DNA of 64,000 nucleotides from Pedobacter kyungheensis (lineage in GTDB: Bacteria; Bacteroidota; Bacteroidia; Sphingobacteriales; Sphingobacteriaceae): NCBI RefSeq assembly GCF_000812965.1, contig NZ_JSYN01000001.1:1-64000 (forward strand), read 5' to 3'. Below are positions 52,803-61,756 of the stretch, piece by piece (position 1 is the stretch's first letter; each line of letters opens with the position of its first letter). The position numbers and the translations under genes were made by a program. The notes under the pieces are model-generated. The model was not told the origin of the DNA. It did not search any database and saw nothing but the letters and a program-made list of their open reading frames with translations.

Positions 52803-53936
52803 CTATTTGGTGTTTGATAAATAACGGTACATTTCGCAGCCGGCCAGTAAAAATGCGCCTACGCCAAAATTAGCTGTAGAATTGGCATCAACTACCTGCC
52901 CCGGAATGGCCTTTTCGCCAATGGGTTGCACATAGCCCAGTTTCCCGTCTTGCTGTAAAGCCGTTTTAGTAAGGTAATCCCAGCCTTTTTTAGCGGCAGG
53001 TAAGTAGGTCTTTTCTTTTAAATAACCATTGTTGATTCCCCATAATAAACCGTAGGTAAAAAATGCGGTACCGCTGGTTTCCGGTCCGGGTGCATGAGCT
53101 GCATCGAGGATGCTCCTTGTCCAGTAACCTTCGGCCTGCTGACTTTTAATGATGGCTTTGGCCATATTTGTGTATTTGCTTAGATATTCGGCACGGTGCG
53201 GATCGTTTGCAGGCAAATCTTTCAAAACCTTTGCTAAACCGGCAAATACCCATCCATCTCCCCTCGCCCAGAAATCTTTTTTACCGTTTACGCTTTTGTG
53301 TTGCGGGTAAACATATTTGGCATCGCGGTAGTAGAGTTTCTCTCCTTTATCGTACATAATGCTGTTGGCATACATAAAGTATTCGTAAAGCTTATCTGAA
53401 TATTGTTTGTTACCGGTAAGCTTGTACAATTTGGTCATTACGGGCATTACCATATAAAGTCCATCGGCCCACCACCAGTAATCGTTATTTGGTGTGCTCA
53501 TTTCGTACTCCATTACTTCCTTAGCCCTGGCAACTTTATAAGCTTCGGGTTTAATGTGGTATAAATCGATATAGGTTTGAAAACAGATTTGCCAGTCGCC
53601 AAAGAGCACATATTCATCTGTTTCGCCATATTTATATTTCCACTTGGTCTTATCAGTCGATTTTGCCCCCATCCATTTATTGTGTTCGGCCCAATCTTCG
53701 GAGTATTTTAGGTAGGTTTCATTTTTAGTGAGTGCATAAAGCTCCATATTACCGGTGTGGTAAGCGGCATGATCCCAAAAGGCGCGTACCTCCGGTTTAT
53801 TGTTAGTTTGCCAGTATTGGTTCGCCAGGTTAATTTTGTCCAGGACATCTGCTTTAGATTGCGCATAGGCTGTCATCGAAAGCAAGGCTAAGCAAAGGGC
53901 TGAAAAAACTGATTTATATAATTTGAATAGGTTCAT
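52803..53936 (-). CDS. GH105-family unsaturated uronyl hydrolase
   Basis: A secreted 377-residue (alpha/alpha)6-barrel enzyme (signal about 1-25). The catalytic aspartate is Asp158 in YWWWADGLYMVMPV, equal to Asp143 of YteR. HAPGPETSGTAFFTYGLLWGI is the second family block. GH105 enzymes hydrate and cleave unsaturated galacturonyl or glucuronyl ends left by lyases, releasing the 4-deoxy sugar. The presence of a BNR_4 protein (possible lyase) two genes upstream offers a source of such ends. The start overlaps the stop of the preceding gene (TAATG), so translation is coupled. Confidence 0.93.
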   Translation of the reverse strand: MNLFKLYKSVFSALCLALLSMTAYAQSKADVLDKINLANQYWQTNNKPEVRAFWDHAAYHTGNMELYALTKNETYLKYSEDWAEHNKWMGAKSTDKTKWKYKYGETDEYVLFGDWQICFQTYIDLYHIKPEAYKVARAKEVMEYEMSTPNNDYWWWADGLYMVMPVMTKLYKLTGNKQYSDKLYEYFMYANSIMYDKGEKLYYRDAKYVYPQHKSVNGKKDFWARGDGWVFAGLAKVLKDLPANDPHRAEYLSKYTNMAKAIIKSQQAEGYWTRSILDAAHAPGPETSGTAFFTYGLLWGINNGYLKEKTYLPAAKKGWDYLTKTALQQDGKLGYVQPIGEKAIPGQVVDANSTANFGVGAFLLAGCEMYRYLSNTK

Positions 53937-56101
53937 TATTTTACTGGTTTTATTCCTGTTAAAGTAGGCTCTACGGCTTTAATGGTTCCATCGGCATTAA
54001 ATTCCATTTTATCGATACAAACTTCGCGGTTGTAGCCTGCGGCATCGCCCATGGTAATTCCTTTTGGCCGGTTAAAGCGGTGGTAAACCATATACCACTC
54101 ATCTTTACCAGGTACCTGGATTACGCTGTTATGCCCGGTACCATAAAGTCCTTTTTCGGGTCTTTTAGATAGGATAAGGTTATCGTTGGGGATAATCATT
54201 TTCCCATCAAACGAATCGGAATAACCATAGCGCACGCGGTAATTTTCGCTCCGGGTATCATCTTCCGACCATAGGAAATAATATTTTCCGTTACGGTAAA
54301 AGACTTCAGTGCCTTCGCGGAAACTGTTGTTAGGTGTAATTACCCGGATGGAAGTGGTATCAATAGAAAGCATATCGTCGTTTAACGGCGCTACTGCCAT
54401 GTGCCCGTTACCCCATAAGAGGTAACTTTTTCCGGTTTTGGGGTCGGTAAAAACATCGGGATCAATTTCCTGACCACCACGCGTACCTGCAGGCCTTTTC
54501 GAAATTAAAGCCTTGCCGCTGTCTTTGAATGGTCCGGCGGGATCGTCTGCAACCGCTACCCCTATTTTTTGCGCAGCTGTAAAGTAATAGAAGTATTTGT
54601 AGCTGCCATTTATCTTTTTCTCGGTAATGGTAGGCGCCCAGGCATTCTTTTTGGCCCACGAAACATCTTTTTCCAGATCGAGGATTACGCCCTCATCTTT
54701 CCAATTGACTAAATCAGTTGACGAAAAAGTTTTAAAATAAGTACCACTCCAACCGGTAAACCCATCGCTGGTGGGATATAAATAGTACTTTTTGTTTTTG
54801 TTTGAATAAAGGATTTCCGGATCGGCATAATACCCGTTTAAAACCGGGTTGTGATCTGCTGATACACTAACCGAATAACTTTCAGGAGCTTGATTGCCTA
54901 CTTTAACCGTATATTTTACAGGTCCTTTGCTAAAATCTGCATTCCCCACAGGTAAAACTGAAACGCCAAAAGCCGTTGAAAACTGTGGATTGAAAGCTTT
55001 TAGGCTGGTACCTGCCTGAACAGGCAAATAAACGGTTTTGGTCACCGAATCGACTACAATATTGTGCTGCTTTATTGCTTTGTTACCAACCTTTTGCAAT
55101 ACCGCAGCAGGATTATACCACTGGGTTAACAATCTATTGGCTTCTGCCTGTGTAATGGGTAGAACGGTACCATGACGGGGATGAAAATCCATCGTGATAT
55201 CCTGATCTACTACGGTAAAATGCTCCAGGTCGGTACTTTTGGTAAACTGGTAGCGGCCTTTCATATACACATCATACATCAGGATGTAGCCATCGCCATG
55301 ATTCAATTTAAATACACCCGCTCCTTCTACCGCTTCGGTAGTTTGTTGTAAATACCTATCCTGAAGTTTATAACCGCCAGTTAATTCATCAGAAACAGCC
55401 TTTTTTATGCCATTGCCATTTCCTTCGGTTTTAAAAAACAGGTTGTATTTGCCTTTTTCGTAAATAATATCGCCATCAATACAAGAACCATTTGTAGGGC
55501 TGAAAAAAAGCTGTTTGGGCTCAGTTTCCAGATCGGTAAAAGTGGCATTGGCGTAAGCATAATAAATTTTATCAGGATCATTACCATGCTTCATCGACCA
55601 GTACACCATGTACTTTTTAGCTTTGGCATCGTAAATGGTTTGTGGTGCCCATACCCTCAACAGGTTTTCGTTGTTTGGAAAACGCTCCTGAATATTTACA
55701 ATACTGGAAGTCCAGTGGATGAGATCAGTTGATTTTAACAGCACCATAGCCCGATTGGAATTCCAGCCTTTTGCCGAAACCATATCGGTAGCTACCATGT
55801 AAAAGGTTTTGTTATCGGCCCCACGCAAAATATGCGGATCGCGTACACCACCGGTACTGCTTATTTTCTCGGAAGAAATTACAGGATTGTTGTTATTCAA
55901 AGCGCTGTAATGGTAGCCATCGCTGCTAATGGCGAAACGTATGGCTTCTTCTGCTTTGGAGTTGCCTGTAAAATAAGTAAATAGATAGGCCGTGTTTCCG
56001 TTCGTGTCAGAACTTTTTTTAGCTTGAGCCAGCACTGTACCTTCCGAAACAAAAAGCGTTATGGCCGTAATAGCAAGGTATTTAAAAAAAGGATGTATCA
56101 T
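53936..56101 (-). CDS. double-domain GH43-family glycosidase
   Basis: A secreted protein of about 721 aa (signal MIHPFFKYLAITAITLFVSEGTVLAQ cut near the end). Two GH43-like propellers follow each other. Domain 1 (about 30-330) begins AYLFTYFTGN and has GGVRDPHIL with the base-type Asp. Domain 2 (about 420-715) has LNGYYADPEIL (catalytic base), IDPDVFTDPKTGKSYLLWG (pKa modulator) and REGTEVFYRNGKYYFLWSE (general acid). A linker of about 80 residues separates them. Probable alpha-L-arabinofuranosidase or related exo-activity on side chains. The ATG at 56101 is used; an overlapping GTG at 56116 is the alternative. Confidence 0.85.
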   Translation of the reverse strand: MIHPFFKYLAITAITLFVSEGTVLAQAKKSSDTNGNTAYLFTYFTGNSKAEEAIRFAISSDGYHYSALNNNNPVISSEKISSTGGVRDPHILRGADNKTFYMVATDMVSAKGWNSNRAMVLLKSTDLIHWTSSIVNIQERFPNNENLLRVWAPQTIYDAKAKKYMVYWSMKHGNDPDKIYYAYANATFTDLETEPKQLFFSPTNGSCIDGDIIYEKGKYNLFFKTEGNGNGIKKAVSDELTGGYKLQDRYLQQTTEAVEGAGVFKLNHGDGYILMYDVYMKGRYQFTKSTDLEHFTVVDQDITMDFHPRHGTVLPITQAEANRLLTQWYNPAAVLQKVGNKAIKQHNIVVDSVTKTVYLPVQAGTSLKAFNPQFSTAFGVSVLPVGNADFSKGPVKYTVKVGNQAPESYSVSVSADHNPVLNGYYADPEILYSNKNKKYYLYPTSDGFTGWSGTYFKTFSSTDLVNWKDEGVILDLEKDVSWAKKNAWAPTITEKKINGSYKYFYYFTAAQKIGVAVADDPAGPFKDSGKALISKRPAGTRGGQEIDPDVFTDPKTGKSYLLWGNGHMAVAPLNDDMLSIDTTSIRVITPNNSFREGTEVFYRNGKYYFLWSEDDTRSENYRVRYGYSDSFDGKMIIPNDNLILSKRPEKGLYGTGHNSVIQVPGKDEWYMVYHRFNRPKGITMGDAAGYNREVCIDKMEFNADGTIKAVEPTLTGIKPVK

Positions 56102-56115
56102 ATTCAATTGCTTCA

Positions 56116-57441
56116 CTATTTGTTATTCGGTTTCCAATCTAGTACCTGTATAGCCGTTGGCGCCTGGGCAGCTTTCCCTTCGCCATCAACCTGGGTTACA
56201 TTTTGCAAAAACAGGCTTAAAATGCCTTTACTCTTCCAAAGTTCGGTATCGTAGGTAGGTTCCCAATCACCCACGCTGGTATCTGTAAGGTCTTTAATTG
56301 TCCATTTATCAGTGCCTAAAGTATTGTTCAAAGCTATTGAAGCCTTATTTCCGCGTTCTGCATCTCTAAACAACAGACCTGCAGCATAATTTTTCCCTTT
56401 TGACCAAACAATAATTTGCGGGCGCGAAATGGGAATCTTTTTGGTTCCGCCCCCACTTAAACTGAAAGGCGTTTTCCTGAAATGAAGTGCACTCACTTTC
56501 CAGGTATTTTCTGTTTTAAAAACGAGGTGATATTGTGGAATTGTTTCATCGGCTTCGCGCCAGTAAGCAGCTATAAATACCTTACCCTGTGCATCGGCAA
56601 ACATTGAAGTCTGGTTAATGAGTTCGCTTTTTTGCGGAATGCGCAGCGCATACTCTGCATTTGAAGCAGTAATAGGAAGGGTATATTTTTCATTGGTAGA
56701 TTTTAACCAGGTTAGGCCACCATCGGTAGATTTGGCATAAGCTAAATCGTGGTTACTGGCCACATCAGGGCTTTCGCGCCATACCCAGGATAAATGAATG
56801 GTACCGGCCTGATCTACAGCCACCTGCCAGTAAGCATTGCGCTGACCTTCGCCATCAATCATTCCGTCTTGTACGCGCGTCCATTTTTTGGTTTTTAAAC
56901 TGTAGCGGTTAATCATCAGGTTTCCATTTCCTGATCCACCATCGCGGTAAAAAAACAATAAATCGCCATTGGCCAATTTATAAAATTCGGGATAACTGAC
57001 CTTATTTTCTTTTGCCGAAACCATAGGCTGTTTATCGCCCATCATTAATGAACCAGCCGCTACAGATCTGGCATAATTTAAATTGTTATTGTGCTGCCCC
57101 CAGGCCAGGTGCAGGAAACCATCCCCATCAACCATGATACTGATTGATTTATGGGCATCGCCGGCATCACCTTTATAAGCGGTTCTTTGCACTTCCCATT
57201 TTTTACTACCTGCTTTGCGGCTGGCCAGTACAACGTATTGCTCATTATCATAATAAGCGCTGTATTGGATATTTTTAAAGCTAACCAGCGAATTCTTGCG
57301 AAAAATAACTGTATTTACCGAATTATTGGCCCAGCCGTTACCGGCAATAGTACTCAATTGCGTTTCTTGTGCAACACACTTAAGGCTTACAAGGAAGCAT
57401 AAATAGATAAAAAGTATATTTTTAAAAGGCGCTTGGTACAT
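56116..57441 (-). CDS. BNR_4-family beta-propeller protein (PL/GH145-type rhamnosyl-glucuronate-active candidate)
   Basis: A secreted 441-residue protein (signal about 1-24, LKCVAQ) predicted to be a seven-bladed propeller. Landmarks of the BNR_4 clan that includes GH145, PL24, PL25 and PL27 are present: GDAHKSISIMVDGDGFLHLAWGQHNN (His97, His111, His117), VSYPEFYKLANGDLLFFYRDGGSGNGN and LINQTSMFADAQGKVFIAAYW. Known members cut L-Rha-alpha-1,4-GlcA caps of arabinogalactan (GH145 hydrolase, PL27 lyase) or ulvan. It is first gene of the enzyme run. With GH105 nearby, a lyase acting on rhamnosyl-glucuronate is the preferred idea; hydrolase or ulvan-type action is possible. Confidence 0.75.
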   Translation of the reverse strand: MYQAPFKNILFIYLCFLVSLKCVAQETQLSTIAGNGWANNSVNTVIFRKNSLVSFKNIQYSAYYDNEQYVVLASRKAGSKKWEVQRTAYKGDAGDAHKSISIMVDGDGFLHLAWGQHNNNLNYARSVAAGSLMMGDKQPMVSAKENKVSYPEFYKLANGDLLFFYRDGGSGNGNLMINRYSLKTKKWTRVQDGMIDGEGQRNAYWQVAVDQAGTIHLSWVWRESPDVASNHDLAYAKSTDGGLTWLKSTNEKYTLPITASNAEYALRIPQKSELINQTSMFADAQGKVFIAAYWREADETIPQYHLVFKTENTWKVSALHFRKTPFSLSGGGTKKIPISRPQIIVWSKGKNYAAGLLFRDAERGNKASIALNNTLGTDKWTIKDLTDTSVGDWEPTYDTELWKSKGILSLFLQNVTQVDGEGKAAQAPTAIQVLDWKPNNK

Positions 57442-57464
57442 AATCAGATTTAGGCTGCTCAGTT

Positions 57465-57535
57465 TTATTTGGTAATGCCGAAGTACCGATTTTTTTAAGC
57501 TTTAAACAGGGGGCTAAATCATACTTTGAAGGGGG
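57465..57535 (-). promoter_or_regulatory. promoter/operator block C upstream of the BNR_4 gene
   Basis: Minus-strand AAAGTATGATTTAGCCCCCTG (plus 57509-57513 is the G-run) resembles the cores of blocks A and B (AAYAACAATTTRACCCC). ACCAAAT with AAAACTGAGC downstream (57467-57473 on the plus strand is ATTTGGT) parallels ACCAAATG...ATGAGC of block B, but is 21 bp closer to the core. No dyad is visible. The gene's ATG at 57441 follows closely, so the leader is short. Confidence 0.45.
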
Positions 57536-57579
57536 CGTTTTAAGAAAAACATGCTTTAAAATTCAAATTAGCGTAACTT

Positions 57580-60500
57580 TTATGTGGTAGCGTTAATATT
57601 ATAGTATTTATGGAAACTTTTACGGTGCTTTTTAATAAACTCTGAAGGAGTTAATTTAAAGAGCTTCTGGAACTGTTCTCTAAAGTATTTGCTATCGTTG
57701 ATCCCCACCCTGAAAGCGGCTTCGTTAATATTTAAATTGGTGTTAATTAAAAGTTCGGCTGCCTTACGCAAACGGATAAACCTGATAAAACCATTAATGC
57801 TTTGCCCTGAGGTAGTTTTAATCTTTTTGTAGAGATTAGAGTGGCTCATCCCCAGATCGGAAGCCAGCGTTTTCACATTAAAGCTATCTTCCATTAAATT
57901 TTCTTCAATAATCGTGATACATTTCTGCAAAAAGCCCTTATCCTCCTGCGATACCTTATGGGTATCAGATTTCAGCGTGATTTCGTTATAAAAATACGAC
58001 TGTAAATTGGTATGATTCTTAATGATACTGTTGATTTTAGCGGTAAACAACTCTTTATCAAAAGGCTTACTGATAAAATCGTAGGCGCCCACCTCAATTC
58101 CTTTGAGCTTAATTTCCGGGCTCGGATCGCCGGTTAGCAAAATTACGGGAATGTGGTTCAATGCCGAGTCATCTTTAATGGCCTTACAGAGCTCAATTCC
58201 GTTAAGTCCATCCATGTTTACATCAGAAATAACAATATCAGGCAGGTATTCTTTGCATAAACGCAAACCATCAAAACCATTTTCGGCCCTGTAAACCTTA
58301 AAGCTATCCTGAAAAATATGTTTGATGTAATCGATAATCTCCGGATTATCATCAATAATCAGAATAGAATGCAGATCTGAGATCAATAATTCGAGGTTGC
58401 CTACATTTTCGGTTTCGCTATTTTCAATTTCTTCTTCCTGGGCAATCAGCTCGTTTACATAGGTAAGTTCGTTCTGTAAAGTACTGCTGTGTTGTGGTAA
58501 ATGCGCCTCGCCAACAGGAATATCGACCAGAAAGGTAGTACCCATGCCCGGATTTGCACTGAAAGAGATTTTCCCCTTGTGCAGCTCGACAAAGTTTTTG
58601 GCCAAATAAAGCCCAATACCAAATCCCATTTTTAGCGATTCGTTGGTCATTACCTTATAAAACTTATCAAAAAGCTTCTCGCCTACATCAGCCGGAATAC
58701 CCGGACCACTGTCGCGCACCTCAATTTGCACCCGCGTGCCATCGGTTTTAACGCTAAATTTAACGTAACCACCTTTAGGGGTAAACTTAAGTGCGTTAGA
58801 CAGGAGATTAAACAATACGATTTCGAGTTTATCCTTATCTGCGTAAATATCCTGCTCCTCGTCTTCGCATTCAAAAATATAATTGATGTGGTTATTCTTG
58901 GCCAGATAGTTAAAGCATAAGAAAATTTCGTTGGTAAATTTATACAGGTTAATCCGAACAACTTTAAGGATATCGTTTTCACTTTCTGTTTTCCTGAAAA
59001 GCAACAACTGATCGACCAGGCTCAGCAAACGCCTCGAATTGCGGTAAACCACGTTGAGATCGTTTTTTTCCTGTCCGGCTTCTTTTTTGTACAGGATATC
59101 TTTAATCGGGTTAACAATCAGGGTTAATGGCGTTCTCAACTCGTGCGAAATGTTGGTAAAGAAACTGAGTTTTTTCTCGTTCAGGTCTTTTTCGCGCTCC
59201 ATTTTCAGGTTGGTAATTTCTACCTCATGTTTCAATCTACGCTGGCGGTTACGGTAGGTCTGGAAAAGGTAAAATAACGATGATCCAATGATTAAATAAA
59301 TGGTATAAGCCCACCAGGTGCGGTACCAGGGCGGCAAAATGGTAATGATTACTATTTTTTCGTTGTTGCTCCAGGCGCCTTCGGTATCGGTACTTTTAAT
59401 GTGCAGCTTGTACTTTCCTTCATTTAAGCGCGAATAGTAGGCTGTACTTAGCTTATTTACGTAGTTCCAGTCACGATCCCAACCTTCCAGGTAATAAGCG
59501 TAAGAAATCTGATCCTGAAAAGAAAACTCTACCGCAGCATAATCAACCGAAATTACGGCTGAATTGAATGGAATAGAAATGCGCTCAAGGTTAACGACCG
59601 AAACATTTCTATAGTTGGAATCCTGATCGAGCGGCACGTTGTTGATCCGGAAATCGGTAAGCACTATTTTCGGAATCCGCTTATTCTTTTTAATGCTATC
59701 TGGCGAAAACAGGTTAAAACCACCAATACCACCAAACAAAAGGTTTCCGTTTGATAATTTTAAGGCTGCATTGTAATTAAATTGATTGCTCTGCAAACCA
59801 TCTGTTGCATAATAGTTTTTAAAAGTATTGTTTTTAGTATCAAATTTAGAAAGGCCATTGTAGGTACTGCACCATAAATTGCCTTGCTTATCTTCCAGAA
59901 TATTTAATACCGAATTGCCCGGAAGGCCATCGCGCTGAATGTAGCGTTTTATTTTTTGCGTTGCGGGATCAAAAAGCAGCAGTCCTCCACCCTCTGTACC
60001 AATCCATAACTGATGGCTGGCGTCTTCATGAATGGCCCTGATGGCAAAATTGATTTTAAAATATTCGTGTTTTTTATTTACCGGGTCGATTTTAATCAGC
60101 TCCGTGTAGTTACCCCCCCAAAGCCTGCCTTTCGAATCTTGCAAAAGTGTATGAATGTCTTTAAGACGGTTATCAAAAAGGTCAAATTTATCGGTTGCTT
60201 TATTGTAACGATACAATGCCCCGCCTTTGGTTGTACCGGCCCAAAGGTTTTGCTGTTTATCCTGGTACAATTTCCAAAGGTTAACTTCCTCAACACCTTT
60301 TACTGTGTTGTAGCAGGTGTAATGGATAAATTTACCCCTGGCCTTGTCAAAACGATCAATTCCGCCACTAAAAGTCGCTACCCAGGTATTGTGATTGGCA
60401 TCATTTAAAATACTGGTTACAAAATTACTGGTTAACGAACCCGGATCAGCAGTTTTTGCATAGTTGGTAAAGGTATTCTGCTTTTGGTTCCACACACTTA

Positions 60501-61626
60501 AACCTCCCCCATCGGTACCAATCCAGATGTTTTTATTTTCGTCTTCACTAAAAGAAAGCACGAAATTATTGATGAGCGAATTGCTTTTTAAAGGATCGTG
60601 TTTGATGGTTTTAAACTGCTCGTTTTCCTGATCGATAATATTTACTCCACCCCGTAAAGTAGCAATCCATTTGCGCGATTCGTGATCTTCGTAAACCTGC
60701 GCAACCGAATTACTGCTCAGCACGTCTTTTTCTTTTCCAGCTGCCAGGTAGCTCGTTTTCTGGCTCCTGGTATCGTAAATGGTTATGCCGCCACCATCTG
60801 TCGAAATCCAAAGCTTTTGTTGCTTATCAAGCAACAATCCCATAATATTTTCGTTGGCCAAATGCTGATTAAACCGGCTTAAACTGTTGGTAGCTTTATT
60901 AAACTGAAAAAGCCCGCGTTCAGTTCCTATCCACAAAGTCTGGTTAGCCCCTTCGGCAATACTGGTTACTGAACGCAGTGTGGAATTAACTAAACTAATC
61001 GCATTTTTAGCGGCATCAAACCGGCATAACCCCACATCTTTAATAAAAAGCCACAGGGTTTCCTGATTATCCACATATAATGCTTTTACGGTATAATTCC
61101 TGTTTTTACCAAAAGGAATTTGTTCGGCCAGCTGACTATCCTTTTTAAGTACAAAAAGCCCTTTTTCATCGGTAGCAATATAAACAGATGTGGTTTTGCT
61201 TACCGCAATGGCATTAATAGAATAGCCAACCTCGTTTCTTTTGCCTTGCTCCTGATAAAATAGCTGATGAAATTTTGAATCAGCATAATCATAATAAGAT
61301 ATTCCTTTTTGCGTGCCCACCCAAATGCGGTTTTTCTTATCACCATTAAGTACGGTAATGTGGTTGTTAACCAGCGAATGCTCATCGCCCCAGCCATTTC
61401 TAAAGATCTTAAAATGGTAACCATCGTAACGGTTCAGGCCATCATAAGTGCCCATCCACATAAAACCAAAACCATCAAGGTATAAAGAGTTTACTACGTT
61501 GTTCGATAGCCCGTTTTCTACCCCTAAATATTTAATGGTAAAAGCAGGTGTCTGCGAAAAGCAAACACTGATATTTAGCCATAAGCAAAATATGGAACAT
61601 ACAATCGTTTTATGGATAGGGAACAT
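57580..61626 (-). CDS. hybrid two-component system sensor/regulator (HTCS)
   Basis: A 1348-residue one-protein two-component system: signal/anchor (1-24); periplasmic two-component propeller repeats (about 30-640, many LWIGT and GGGLxxWN blades); Y_Y_Y domain (about 690-765); membrane helix (about 773-788); HisKA with His828 (NISHELRTPLTLI); HATPase (about 930-1040, SGPGIP, GFGIGLYLAK); receiver with Asp1092/Asp1093, phospho-Asp1135 and Lys1187; C-terminal AraC-type helix-turn-helix (about 1245-1335). The periplasmic propeller binds an oligosaccharide breakdown product and the AraC domain then activates the locus. It is the obvious activator of the neighbouring island; blocks A, B and C are candidate targets. 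Confidence 0.97.
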   Translation of the reverse strand: MFPIHKTIVCSIFCLWLNISVCFSQTPAFTIKYLGVENGLSNNVVNSLYLDGFGFMWMGTYDGLNRYDGYHFKIFRNGWGDEHSLVNNHITVLNGDKKNRIWVGTQKGISYYDYADSKFHQLFYQEQGKRNEVGYSINAIAVSKTTSVYIATDEKGLFVLKKDSQLAEQIPFGKNRNYTVKALYVDNQETLWLFIKDVGLCRFDAAKNAISLVNSTLRSVTSIAEGANQTLWIGTERGLFQFNKATNSLSRFNQHLANENIMGLLLDKQQKLWISTDGGGITIYDTRSQKTSYLAAGKEKDVLSSNSVAQVYEDHESRKWIATLRGGVNIIDQENEQFKTIKHDPLKSNSLINNFVLSFSEDENKNIWIGTDGGGLSVWNQKQNTFTNYAKTADPGSLTSNFVTSILNDANHNTWVATFSGGIDRFDKARGKFIHYTCYNTVKGVEEVNLWKLYQDKQQNLWAGTTKGGALYRYNKATDKFDLFDNRLKDIHTLLQDSKGRLWGGNYTELIKIDPVNKKHEYFKINFAIRAIHEDASHQLWIGTEGGGLLLFDPATQKIKRYIQRDGLPGNSVLNILEDKQGNLWCSTYNGLSKFDTKNNTFKNYYATDGLQSNQFNYNAALKLSNGNLLFGGIGGFNLFSPDSIKKNKRIPKIVLTDFRINNVPLDQDSNYRNVSVVNLERISIPFNSAVISVDYAAVEFSFQDQISYAYYLEGWDRDWNYVNKLSTAYYSRLNEGKYKLHIKSTDTEGAWSNNEKIVIITILPPWYRTWWAYTIYLIIGSSLFYLFQTYRNRQRRLKHEVEITNLKMEREKDLNEKKLSFFTNISHELRTPLTLIVNPIKDILYKKEAGQEKNDLNVVYRNSRRLLSLVDQLLLFRKTESENDILKVVRINLYKFTNEIFLCFNYLAKNNHINYIFECEDEEQDIYADKDKLEIVLFNLLSNALKFTPKGGYVKFSVKTDGTRVQIEVRDSGPGIPADVGEKLFDKFYKVMTNESLKMGFGIGLYLAKNFVELHKGKISFSANPGMGTTFLVDIPVGEAHLPQHSSTLQNELTYVNELIAQEEEIENSETENVGNLELLISDLHSILIIDDNPEIIDYIKHIFQDSFKVYRAENGFDGLRLCKEYLPDIVISDVNMDGLNGIELCKAIKDDSALNHIPVILLTGDPSPEIKLKGIEVGAYDFISKPFDKELFTAKINSIIKNHTNLQSYFYNEITLKSDTHKVSQEDKGFLQKCITIIEENLMEDSFNVKTLASDLGMSHSNLYKKIKTTSGQSINGFIRFIRLRKAAELLINTNLNINEAAFRVGINDSKYFREQFQKLFKLTPSEFIKKHRKSFHKYYNINATT

Positions 61627-61756
61627 AGAAAAATCAGTACCTGGATATACTTGGCAGGAAACGAATATACATATTTTCCTAAAAAGCCCAGTATTTGCCC
61701 CTATTTTGCGCTGTATGTTAATCCATACACAGGCTACTTACAAATAGGTGTCCAGG

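Noticed and set aside
58103..61747. Plus-strand frames opposite the HTCS gene
   Set aside because: The HTCS reading frame is complete with all domains in order; the opposite frames have no recognisable feature.
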